Positions 48,666 to 57,280 of a stretch of 64,000 nucleotides of DNA are shown here, piece by piece (the first letter of the stretch is position 1; each line of letters begins with the position of its first letter). A program made the translations under genes and the position numbers. The notes under the pieces were generated by a model. The model searched no databases. It saw only the letters and a list, made by a program, of their open reading frames with translations, and was not told the DNA's origin. The stretch comes from Nostoc sp. NMS2 (lineage in GTDB: Bacteria > Cyanobacteriota > Cyanobacteriia > Cyanobacteriales > Nostocaceae), in the NCBI RefSeq assembly GCF_017115105.1, contig NZ_JABXKH010000046.1:1-64000 (forward strand). Reading direction: 5' to 3'.

Positions 48666-49268
48666 TTACTGATTTTGCTGACGATTAATATCTTGCAAGT
48701 CAAGAGCATAATTCAATCGGAGAACATTGACTCCCGGCTCACCAAAAATCCATAAAAATCTGCCATCGGTATACTTGTTAATTAAACGTAGGATCTCATC
48801 TTCTTTGACTCCCCGCGCACCAGCAACCCGCGTCAATTGCTGCCGTGCTGCTTTGAAAGAAATGTGGGGATCTAAGCCAGAAGCAGACGTATAAATCATA
48901 TCAGCGATCGGTTGAAGATTTTCGTCTCGTAATTCATTTGCCTGTTCTAGAATCCGCTTTAGTAGCTCTGGATTGCTAGCAGCAAGATTGCTGGCTCCAG
49001 ATATGCCAGTTGGCTTGGCTTTTTTTCCTTGGCTATATCTAACAGTACTGGGACGAGGATGGAAATATCGCTCAGATGTGAACAACTGACCTATCAAAGC
49101 TGAACCAATTGGTTCATTATTTAGATTCAGCATAATGCTGCCATTGGCTTGATAGGGCAAAAAAACTTGACCCACTACAAGAATGATCAGAGGATAGATG
49201 ATTGCAGTCAACAACCAAAGCATTAGAGTTATAAAAACTGCTCTGATAGTTTCTCGAATAATAGCCAT
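48666..49268 (-). CDS. kdpC: K+-transporting ATPase subunit C
   Basis: 200 residues with one N-terminal helix (FITLMLWLLTAIIYPLIILVVG) and an extracytoplasmic domain: QLFTSERYFHPRPSTVRYSQ, GASNLAASNPELLKR, GLDPHISFKAARQQLTRVA. KdpC stabilises the KdpFABC high-affinity K+ pump and affects ATP binding. Part of the operon between kdpG and kdpD. Confidence 0.95.
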   Translation of the reverse strand: MAIIRETIRAVFITLMLWLLTAIIYPLIILVVGQVFLPYQANGSIMLNLNNEPIGSALIGQLFTSERYFHPRPSTVRYSQGKKAKPTGISGASNLAASNPELLKRILEQANELRDENLQPIADMIYTSASGLDPHISFKAARQQLTRVAGARGVKEDEILRLINKYTDGRFLWIFGEPGVNVLRLNYALDLQDINRQQNQ

Positions 49269-49295
49269 AAAAACTTTTCCAATTATTACTAAAAC

Positions 49296-49520
49296 TTAGT
49301 TTTTAATTTTTAATTTAATTTTTTTTACACAATCAGAACGATATTCAAAAATGCTGTTAGCAACAGCATAAATAACTGGGGCAATTACCACATTCAAGCA
49401 CAGCAGGAGAAAAATAGCGAGTGGTGAGTGTTGTTTACGCAATTGTGACCAAACAAAGAACATCGCCTTTATTAGATTTATCGGCAGAAACTTTTCCCAA
49501 ACATCGACCTGTTTATTCAT
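49296..49520 (-). CDS. kdpG: KdpG-like small membrane protein
   Basis: 74 residues between kdpB and kdpC, one membrane helix (LAIFLLLCLNVVIAPVIYAV) with a basic C-terminus (CVKKIKLKIKN). Anabaena kdp operons have a small gene named kdpG in this place. The name is given from position; function is not known. No typical KdpF is seen. Confidence 0.7.
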   Translation of the reverse strand: MNKQVDVWEKFLPINLIKAMFFVWSQLRKQHSPLAIFLLLCLNVVIAPVIYAVANSIFEYRSDCVKKIKLKIKN

Positions 49521-49618
49521 ATTCTTTTGGTTCCCTCTCTCAACAGATAAAAGTAAAAATGTTTATTATTTTACTTTGGTCAAAATGCGCTCGTTTCGCA
49601 TCTCTACTTTTGCTATCC

Positions 49619-51727
49619 TTAAGCCAAGCCTACAAGTGTAATCAGTATGTCTATCAACTTAATGGCGATAAATGGCGCAATCACGCCACCTAAGCCATAA
49701 ATTAAGATATTGCGTTGGACTAGCTGATTAGCTGTCAGTGGTCTAAACCGCACTCCCTTCAATGCCAAAGGAATCAAAGCGGGAATAATCAAAGCATTAT
49801 AAATCAGCGCTGATAATACAGCAGACTTAGGGCTAGTCAAATTCATAATATTCAGGCTTTGCAGGTTAGCCGCGACAAATATCACTGGGATAATTGCAAA
49901 ATATTTAGCAATATCATTAGCGATAGAAAATGTCATCAAAGCTCCGCGAGTAATCAACAATTGTTTACCAATGCTAATGATATCGATCAGCTTTGTGGGA
50001 TCGGAGTCTAAATCAACCATGTTGGCGGCTTCTTTTGCAGCTTGCGTCCCTGTATTCATGGCAACGCCGACGTTAGCTTGGGCTAATGCGGGAGCATCGT
50101 TAGTCCCATCTCCCGTCATGGCAACTAGTTTACCTGCTGCTTGTTCCTTTTTAATGACGTTGATTTTGTCTTCTGGTGTGGCTTCAGCGATGAAGTCATC
50201 CACTCCAGCTTCTTTAGCAATGACAGAAGCTGTAATTTGATTGTCTCCAGTTAGCATGATGGTACGCACTCCCATGCGCCGCAGTTGCTCAAAGCGATCG
50301 CGGATACCAGGTTTAACTATATCTTTGAGATAAATAACCCCATAGATTTCGTTATCTAGGCTAACTGCTAGGGGTGTACCTCCTAAGCGAGAAACTCGTT
50401 CGTAAGCAGCATCCAATTCTGGCGTATCGTGTCGTCCGTTGCGAGAACGGACAAATCCTTTAATGGCTTCTACTGCTCCCTTCCTTGCCTCATACCCACC
50501 AGGTAAGTTAGTCCCACTCATCCGGGTTTTGGCAGAAAAATCAACTCCTTCTGCCTGGTTGGAGTCGAAATCAAACCGTGCTACTAGTTTTTCTGCCAGT
50601 CGAATAATGGATTTACCTTCTGGTGTATTGTCAAAGACACTAGCGGCCCAGGCTACATTAGCAATTTCCGATATTGAATGACCGTTGATAGGGATAAACT
50701 CTTCCGCCAAACGGTTGCCGAGGGTAATTGTACCTGTCTTATCAAGAACTAAAGTGTTGACATCACCACAGGCTTCGATTGCTCTTCCTGAAGTGGCAAT
50801 GACGTTAAATTGGGCAACTCGATCCATACCAGCAATGCCGATGGTACTGAGTAAGCCGCCAATGGTTGTAGGAATTAATGCCACCAATAGGGCAATTAAA
50901 GTTGGCACGCTGACTGGACTGTTGACATAGTAAGCAAGTGCCGGCAGAGTTACCACCACTAACAAAAACACTAAGCTGAGAACTGCCAACAATACTGTCA
51001 GGGCAATTTCATTGGGTGTTTTGCTGCGTTCTGCCCCCTCTACTAAGGCAATCATCCGGTCAATAAAGCCTTTGCCTGGGTCAATAGTAATACGGATAAT
51101 TAATTCATCTGAGATAATCCGCGTCCCACCAGTGACAGAACTGGAAACATCGGAGCCTGATTCTTTTAATACTGGTGCGGATTCTCCAGTAATTGCCGAT
51201 TCATCTACTGAGGCCACACCCATAATTACCTCACCATCGCCGGGAATGATATCGCCAGCAACGACGTAGATGTTATCGCCCTTTTGAAGGCTAGTGGATG
51301 AAACTTCACTAATTGTGCCATCGGGAGCGAGTTTTTTAGCGATCGCTTCTGATTTCGTTAATCTCAAGGCATCAGCTTGAGCTTTACCCCGCCCTTCTGC
51401 CACTGCTTCGGCAAAATTGGCAAACCAAACTGTAAAAAATAAGATCCCCGACAATAAGCCATTGAAAAGTTGCGGGTTCTTTTGTCGGGCTGGGCCAAAT
51501 AGGTTGGGATCAATCGTTAGCAATAGGATGATGATTGTCCCCACCCAAACCACAAATATTACTGGATTTTTGATTGCATACTTAGGGTTGAGCTTGACAA
51601 AAGCATCTCTGATTGCCCTTAAATACAGCCACTTAGTAATTTTTCTCGCCTTTTTACGTCCTTGACGGCGATCGCCAGAACGATGATTTGGCCGTCTAGC
51701 TCTGAAGTTAGTTGCCACTTGATTCAT
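49619..51727 (-). CDS. kdpB: K+-transporting P-type ATPase subunit B
   Basis: 702 residues, the P-type ATPase core. Phosphorylation site DKTGTITLG, TGES (VDESAITGESAPV), MTGDGTNDAPALAQANVGVA, and membrane helices at both ends. It drives K+ uptake via KdpA. N-terminus basic (RRPNHRSGDRRQGRKKARK). 610 bases separate it from kdpA and hold repeats, which is long for an operon. Confidence 0.96.
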   Translation of the reverse strand: MNQVATNFRARRPNHRSGDRRQGRKKARKITKWLYLRAIRDAFVKLNPKYAIKNPVIFVVWVGTIIILLLTIDPNLFGPARQKNPQLFNGLLSGILFFTVWFANFAEAVAEGRGKAQADALRLTKSEAIAKKLAPDGTISEVSSTSLQKGDNIYVVAGDIIPGDGEVIMGVASVDESAITGESAPVLKESGSDVSSSVTGGTRIISDELIIRITIDPGKGFIDRMIALVEGAERSKTPNEIALTVLLAVLSLVFLLVVVTLPALAYYVNSPVSVPTLIALLVALIPTTIGGLLSTIGIAGMDRVAQFNVIATSGRAIEACGDVNTLVLDKTGTITLGNRLAEEFIPINGHSISEIANVAWAASVFDNTPEGKSIIRLAEKLVARFDFDSNQAEGVDFSAKTRMSGTNLPGGYEARKGAVEAIKGFVRSRNGRHDTPELDAAYERVSRLGGTPLAVSLDNEIYGVIYLKDIVKPGIRDRFEQLRRMGVRTIMLTGDNQITASVIAKEAGVDDFIAEATPEDKINVIKKEQAAGKLVAMTGDGTNDAPALAQANVGVAMNTGTQAAKEAANMVDLDSDPTKLIDIISIGKQLLITRGALMTFSIANDIAKYFAIIPVIFVAANLQSLNIMNLTSPKSAVLSALIYNALIIPALIPLALKGVRFRPLTANQLVQRNILIYGLGGVIAPFIAIKLIDILITLVGLA

Positions 51728-52338
51728 GAATAAAGTTAGGAGTAGAGACGCGATTAATCGCTTCTGTACAGGAATTAGGAGACGCGATTAATCGCGTCTG
51801 TACAGGAATTAGGAGTAGAGACGCGATTAATCGCGTCTGTTTCCAATAAAAAATAGATCCAAGCTGTAATGGCATGGCAAAGCTAAAATGTTGCATTAAA
51901 TTTTCTTGTGGTGTAGGCATCTTGCCTGCACCGGACGGGCAAGATGCCCATCCCACAAGAGTTTGTTAATACACAACTTTGCCAGTAGGGTGCGTTATGC
52001 GATCGCTAACACAATGCCAGTTGCTACAACGGAAGCGACGCTCGTTCCTCCCTACCTCTGTTCGCGTTCGAGTGTCACCAGAAGGACGCTCGAACGCGAA
52101 CAGCGTGTCGCAGACAAAACTTGCTCATAGCGTTGCCATGCCGTACCACTTCGTGGAAGCAAGCTAGCAAGAGCGTCTCTAAGAGTTGGCTTTACGCTGC
52201 GCTAACACCAGTCGCCTACGGAGAGAAACCTGCCTACAGCGATGGATTCACCACAAAATACTGGCTCCCCTACAAAACAGGATCATTTATTTATTTTTTG
52301 GTATTCTCTTAATTCCAGACTTATAACTCATAAATTTT
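51728..52338. repeat. Repeat-filled spacer between kdpA and kdpB
   Basis: Three copies of AGACGCGATTAATCGCGTCT-type palindromes (51745-51764, 51780-51799, 51819-51838) lie in tandem. Next is the hairpin CTTGTGGTGTAGGCATCTTG against its complement ending at 51960, then a 52030-52110 pair of GTTCGCGTTCGAGTGTCACC / GACGCTCGAACGCGAACAGC-like arms. No gene. These lie inside the kdp transcription unit. Confidence 0.75.
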
Positions 52339-54024
52339 CTAATTGCCAGATGCTAGTTTCAAACCCTCAGCTATGGGGCCTAAAGCTAAAACGGGAAAGA
52401 AAGTCAATACTCCCAAAACCAATGTCACTCCAGCAGTGATACCAGTAAATACTAGAGAATCGGTTCTTAAAATACCAGGGGTTTCTTGTACTTGTTGTTT
52501 GCGAGACATGCCGTCAGCTAACAGCAGGATGGCAATTATCGGAATGTAGCGTCCTCCTATTAAGCTAACTAAAGTACTCAAGTTCCACCACAGGGTGTTA
52601 TCCCTCAACCCTTCCAAGCCGGAACCATTATTTGCGGCGGCTGAGGCGTATTCATAAACTACTTGAGAAATACCGTGATAGCCAGAGTTGCTAATTCCAG
52701 AGAGAGAGATGGGATAAGCTAGTGCGATCGCACTGGGAATCAAAACTAGAATTGGGTGAATCAACAACACGACGCTGGCAAGCACAATTTCGCGTTTTTC
52801 AATTTTGCGTCCTAAAAACTCTGGGGTGCGTCCTGCCATGAGTCCAGTTAAGAACACTGTAAGAATTAAGTAAATGAATAAGTAAGCTGTTCCAGTTCCT
52901 TGACCACCCCAGATAATCTGGATAAACAAGTTGAAGAGTGTCGAAAATATTCCTTGGGGCATCAAAGAATCGTGCATCCCATTCACAGCGCCAGACATAG
53001 TGGCAGTAGTCATCACTGCCCAAAATGCCGTTTGTGCCCAGCCAAATCGCACTTCTTTACCTTCTAAATTGGGCTGTTCTAATCCAAAAGCAGTATTAAC
53101 CAGGGGATTACCTTGTAGTTCTCCCACGGCTGTCACTCCCACCAGAACGACAAAAATCACAAACACCATCCAAAAAAGTAGCCAAGCTTGTTTGATGTTG
53201 TTGGCAAATATACCGTAGGTGTAAATCAAGGCTGCTGGGATAGAAATCATGGCGATCATTTCTATCAAGTTAGAAGCGCCATTGGGATTTTCAAAAGGAT
53301 GTGCTGAGTTTACGCCAAAAAAGCCTCCGCCGTTCTCGCCTAAAAGTTTGATCATTTCAAAGGATGCCACCGGGCCTCTGGCAAGATATTGCGTCCCGCC
53401 TTCTAAGGTTCTCACATCCATAGTCTTCGCTAATGTTTGTGGTACACCTGTTATAAGCAAAGCGATCGCTCCAATAATCGAAATCGGTAGCAATATGCGC
53501 GTAATTCCACGGACGATATCGACATAAAAGTTTCCTAACTTTCTACCCGTCAACCCACGAATAAAGGCAATTCCCACAGATAAACCGGTGGCTGCGGAGG
53601 TGAACATCAAAAAGCCTAAAGCCGCTACCTGGCTAAAATAGCTTAAGGTTGTCTCACCAGCATAGTGCTGCTGGTCGGTATTCGTCACAAAGGAAATGGT
53701 TGTATGCAGTAACACATCCCAACTGGTAGCACCAAAACCGTTAGGATTCCAGGGCAAGAGCCTCTGAAAATATAGCAGCAAATATACTGAAATACCCATA
53801 ATCAGGTTGCTATACAATACAGCCCGGATATACTGTAAACCTGTCATATCATCTTTTCTGCGAACACCCGCGAGTACGAACATACTTCGCTCTATGGGGT
53901 TCATTAAAAAATCCAGCAGTGTTCTTTCTCCCAAGAAGACACTGGCTATGTATCTACCGAGTAGCGGAGTAATTGCTATGACAATACACAGCGTTAAGCC
54001 AATTTGCAAAAAACCTTGTCCCAT
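52339..54024 (-). CDS. kdpA: K+-transporting ATPase subunit A
   Basis: 561 residues, the K+ channel-like subunit with about ten membrane helices: [22 protein letters not shown] (selectivity loop 1), [30 protein letters not shown] and NNGSGLEGL. All KdpA P-loop motifs are seen. First gene of the operon on the minus strand, followed by kdpB, kdpG, kdpC and kdpD. Confidence 0.96.
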   Translation of the reverse strand: MGQGFLQIGLTLCIVIAITPLLGRYIASVFLGERTLLDFLMNPIERSMFVLAGVRRKDDMTGLQYIRAVLYSNLIMGISVYLLLYFQRLLPWNPNGFGATSWDVLLHTTISFVTNTDQQHYAGETTLSYFSQVAALGFLMFTSAATGLSVGIAFIRGLTGRKLGNFYVDIVRGITRILLPISIIGAIALLITGVPQTLAKTMDVRTLEGGTQYLARGPVASFEMIKLLGENGGGFFGVNSAHPFENPNGASNLIEMIAMISIPAALIYTYGIFANNIKQAWLLFWMVFVIFVVLVGVTAVGELQGNPLVNTAFGLEQPNLEGKEVRFGWAQTAFWAVMTTATMSGAVNGMHDSLMPQGIFSTLFNLFIQIIWGGQGTGTAYLFIYLILTVFLTGLMAGRTPEFLGRKIEKREIVLASVVLLIHPILVLIPSAIALAYPISLSGISNSGYHGISQVVYEYASAAANNGSGLEGLRDNTLWWNLSTLVSLIGGRYIPIIAILLLADGMSRKQQVQETPGILRTDSLVFTGITAGVTLVLGVLTFFPVLALGPIAEGLKLASGN

Positions 54025-54458
54025 ATATTTCGCGCTCGATAAAATTTAAGTGCTAGCAAGCCAATTATTAGAAATAACAGATTAACTGTTGGAGTATTTG
54101 ATCTGGAGGAATTTAGTGATATCTCATATCACCGCCATTTTTTAATCTGGATTTACTATTTTCAGTTATCAAACAGAATTCAGGATTCAAGAGCGTCTCC
54201 GGCTCCGCTCCTGTTAGCGATAGCGGGGCGTTTAGCCCATTCTGACTCCTGAATTCTTCTTCAATACTATTTTCCAGATACTTGTTTAACTTGTAGTTAA
54301 AAATATTTAATCTTTACTTTTAATTCATCTATTTCGCTAGTTAGGATTATTTGTTTATACAATACATTCTCGAAGTTTGCTACGTTCAAAGAATATAAAT
54401 ATTTAAAAGGATTTGATTAAATAAATGACAGTACAGAAAGGTTGTGTTAGATACTCTG
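54025..54458. other. kdpA upstream region
   Basis: Probably holds the kdp promoter on the minus strand. 54190-54245 is a dispersed repeat with CGGGGCGTTTAGCCC. A GGAG/CTCC-type motif lies near 54100. I saw no ydaO-type c-di-AMP riboswitch consensus. Confidence 0.4.
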
Positions 54459-54619
54459 GGGAGCATCTCAAATGTGCAAAAACCTTGATAGCCCTCATCC
54501 CCTAACCCCTTCTCCTATGTTTGGGAGAAGGGGAACTAGAGTTATGTCTCCCCTCTCCCAAAGATGGGAGAGGGGCTGGGGGTGAGGGAAAAGATTTAAG
54601 CTTGCATTGGGATGCTCCC
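54459..54619. mobile_element. MITE-like element, copy 2, with 9-base target duplication
   Basis: Near reverse complement of 1-161 and equal in length. Ends GGGAGCATCTCAAATG and CATTGGGATGCTCCC. GATACTCTG stands directly on both sides (54450-54458 and 54620-54628), a perfect 9-base target duplication. Two internal hairpins, no reading frame. It lies between divergent kdpA and the histidine kinase gene. Confidence 0.92.
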
Positions 54620-54813
54620 GATACTCTGCCCCTTGTGACAACTACTTAATCCCCAATCCTCAGTTCCCAGTCCCCTTTTTTGCATCTGGACAATCGTAAT
54701 TTTCGGGTTAATGCTCAAGTGAATATTTGCAGATATAGATTGCAGATAAATCATAATCGCTAAATTAAATAGTTGTAAAGATAGTAAGAAAACGATTTTT
54801 TAATAAATCAGAA

Positions 54814-55917
54814 ATGACTATATTAAGTAGATTAGTAGTGATGAAAGAAGCTATAAATGAGCGTGGAGAGACTTATGGGCTAATAGCGATCGCCTTTGCC
54901 ATCGTGATTAGCTTAGAATATTTGACACCACCTGAGTACGTATTTGGCTACCTCTACACAGGGACAATTTTGGTAGCAGATTCTCGATTGAATCGGGGAG
55001 CAGTATTGGGGATCACTCTGGCAGCTACAGGATTAACATTGTTAAATTTGTTTGTCCCAGGGGGAGAAATGATTAATGCCTCAACGTTGGCAAACAGATT
55101 GATTGCAGTATTGGCATTGGTAGTGACAGGTTGGTTAAGTGACCGCAACCACCGCAATGAAGAAGCGATCGCTTATACCCAAGCCCAATTACGCTCCCAA
55201 GAACAACTAGCTATCATGCGTGAAGATTTTGTTTCTACCCTAACGCATGATTTGAAAACACCCCTATTAGGAGCAATTGAAACGCTGAAATATTTTCAAA
55301 ATGAGCAATTTGGTGAAATCACGCCAATGCAAGCAAAAGTCCTCCAAACGATGGCTCGTAGTCATCGGAGTACACTCCAATTAGTCCAAACACTTTTAGA
55401 TGTATACCGGAATGATGCCGAAGGGCTGAAATTACAGATATCACCCGTTAACTTGGCAACCGTGGCGGAGGAGGTAATAGCTACCCTGGCTGAACTAGCG
55501 AGAACACGTCAGGTTTATATTTCTCTCCACTATGGCGAATCAGATTTTCGGAGCTTTCTCTGGGTAAACGGCGATCCTTTGCAACTGGGGCGAGTCTTCA
55601 CCAATCTCCTGAGTAATGGTATTAACCATACTCCCCGTGGCGGTAAAGTGGAAGTAGTACTTGAAGGTTATTCTAGCGATCAAGTGGTAAAAATCCTCGA
55701 TACTGGTTCCGGCTTTACCGAAGAAGAATTACCCCACTTATTTGAGAGATTTTATCAAGGAGATAGCGATCGCCACGTTTCAGGATCTGGACTAGGGCTT
55801 TATTTAACCAGGCAAATTATCGCTGCTCATGGGGGTACAATCTGGGCAGAGAATCGCTCACCACGGGGAGCAATGTTTGGTTTTCGACTCCCAGCTTGTC
55901 CACCACCGGGGAGATGA
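54814..55917 (+). CDS. Sensor histidine kinase
   Basis: 367 residues. Three to four N-terminal membrane helices (about 20-108: YGLIAIAFAIVISLEYL, FGYLYTGTILVA, LGITLAATGLTLLNLF, IAVLALVVTGWL) are followed by HisKA with phospho-His145 (STLTHDLKTP). The ATPase domain has NLLSNGINHTP, DTGSGF and GSGLGLYL. No PAS or HAMP. Its response regulator follows 130 bases on. Divergent from kdpA: a possible surrogate regulator of kdp, but not proven. Confidence 0.9.
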   Translation: MTILSRLVVMKEAINERGETYGLIAIAFAIVISLEYLTPPEYVFGYLYTGTILVADSRLNRGAVLGITLAATGLTLLNLFVPGGEMINASTLANRLIAVLALVVTGWLSDRNHRNEEAIAYTQAQLRSQEQLAIMREDFVSTLTHDLKTPLLGAIETLKYFQNEQFGEITPMQAKVLQTMARSHRSTLQLVQTLLDVYRNDAEGLKLQISPVNLATVAEEVIATLAELARTRQVYISLHYGESDFRSFLWVNGDPLQLGRVFTNLLSNGINHTPRGGKVEVVLEGYSSDQVVKILDTGSGFTEEELPHLFERFYQGDSDRHVSGSGLGLYLTRQIIAAHGGTIWAENRSPRGAMFGFRLPACPPPGR

Positions 55918-56046
55918 GGGGCAGGGGGCAGGGAGCAGGGGAGGCAGGGGAAGCAGGGGGAGCAAGAGAATAATAATGACCAAATGACAAATAACCAATG
56001 ACAAATGACAAATGACCAATGACAAATGACAAATGACCAATAACAA
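55917..56046. repeat. GGCAGGGG and ACAAATG/ACCAATG heptamer runs
   Basis: A GCAGGGG-rich low-complexity run, then about nine heptamers that run directly into the start codon of the response regulator gene. The final unit provides ACAAATG, whose ATG is the start. Confidence 0.85.
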
Positions 56047-56721
56047 ATGACAAAAATCTTACTCGTTGAAGACGATGAATTGTTTCTGCTTGGTCTGCGG
56101 ATGCGGTTGCAGCAAGAAGCTACTTTGGAAATTGTCGCAGAAGCAGAAGATGGAGAACAAGCTGTAGAATTAGCAAATCGCTATCCCCTGGATTTAGTTT
56201 TGCTAGATATAGGTTTACCGGGCATTGGTGGGATTGAAGCTTGTCGCCAAATCAAGCAGAAGCACCCAAATTTACCAATTCTCGTTTTAACGTCTCGTTC
56301 TGAAAAACCTCTGATTTCACGGTTAATTGCTGCCGGGGCGCAAGGTTACTGTCTGAAAGGTATTCCTGCTGAGTCTCTGATATTGGCAGTGCGATCTGTT
56401 GCAGCTGGGGCTTCTTGGTGGGATCAAACGGCAACAACAGAAATTAGAGCCGCTTTTGAGGGCAATTCTACTGTGGTGCTGCCTGCAAAAACTGAGGGAA
56501 CCCTAGAAAATCCGCTAACGAAGCGGGAGCAAGAAATTTTGGCACTGGTAGCAGCTGGCAAAAGCAATCAAGAGATTGCTGAGATTCTCTACATCGCCCC
56601 TGGTACAGTGCGGGTTCATGTCCATGCCATTTTACAGAAACTAGAAGTACGCGATCGCACTCAAGCCGCAGTTTTAGCGATCCAAAAAGGATTGGTAGCA
56701 CCAGAATTGTTGATTAACTAG
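56047..56721 (+). CDS. NarL/LuxR-type response regulator
   Basis: 224 residues. Receiver: VEDDE (acidic pocket), phospho-Asp54 in LVLLDIGLPG, LTSRSEKP, and CLKGIPAE with the conserved Lys. The LuxR HTH (about 160-220: LTKREQEILALVAAGKSNQE, GTVRVHVHAILQKL) is intact. The start codon lies at the end of a heptamer run with no Shine-Dalgarno sequence. Partner of the kinase upstream. KdpE proteins are OmpR-type, so this is not KdpE. Confidence 0.92.
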   Translation: MTKILLVEDDELFLLGLRMRLQQEATLEIVAEAEDGEQAVELANRYPLDLVLLDIGLPGIGGIEACRQIKQKHPNLPILVLTSRSEKPLISRLIAAGAQGYCLKGIPAESLILAVRSVAAGASWWDQTATTEIRAAFEGNSTVVLPAKTEGTLENPLTKREQEILALVAAGKSNQEIAEILYIAPGTVRVHVHAILQKLEVRDRTQAAVLAIQKGLVAPELLIN

Positions 56722-57280
56722 ATTCATTTATATCGAGCTAAGTGCTACGTCTAAATTAAATGTAAATACTTAGAGCTTTAGTTAAAAACTATAGTTTTTT
56801 ATAAATAGAAGCGATCGTAAAATCCTAAAAATAAATCATAAAGACGCGAAATTTCTAAATCGGATTGGAGTAACTGTAATTTATTTAAGTAAAATTACAG
56901 TTGCTTGTATTGTTTGTACGGTATAAATTTTATTATCTTAGAAAAATTATAGATAGAACATAACTTAGTTTTTCTAGGGTGTATTTGATCGTATATAGCT
57001 TTTCCTAATCAAATGAGGTACATTATAGCCCCCTCATCGCTTGCGGAGAGGGGGTGGGGTTTTTGTACCTCACTCAACTGGGAACCGCTATAACGATTAG
57101 AAATATTGCGGTTTTATTCCAATAAACAAGAGGTTCTGTCACCAATTTGAGTTGAGCATGGAAGCGAATGTTGAGTCATTCGCTTCCTATTTGGTGTTGT
57201 GTGATAAATGCTATTGACGTAAATCCTTAGAGCTAACAAGTCTTTTATTCAATCCAGAATTTTATTACAGGACAATAATT
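56722..57280. other. Spacer before the giant repeat protein
   Basis: AT-rich. It holds the inverted-repeat element at 56994-57092 (listed separately) and an unremarkable leader. AGGAC precedes the 57281 start. Confidence 0.5.
56994..57092. mobile_element. Inverted-repeat (MITE-like) element
   Basis: The left arm TATAGCTTTTCC...TGAGGTACA faces the right arm TGTACCTCA...GGGAACCGCTATA; on the minus strand the right arm reads TATAGCGGTTCCCAG. The core CCCCCTC/GAGGGGG is a hairpin. No direct repeats at the edges were found. Confidence 0.55.

Noticed and set aside
54025-54458. c-di-AMP (ydaO-type) riboswitch upstream of kdpA
   Set aside because: The spacer lacks the conserved core and is mostly AT-rich or dispersed repeat.
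55978-56046. Tandem short repeats that might be read as a CRISPR array
   Set aside because: Units are seven bases without unique spacers and recur genome-wide; no cas genes are near.
56047-56721. Response regulator as KdpE
   Set aside because: Its output domain is LuxR-type HTH, while KdpE is OmpR-type winged helix.
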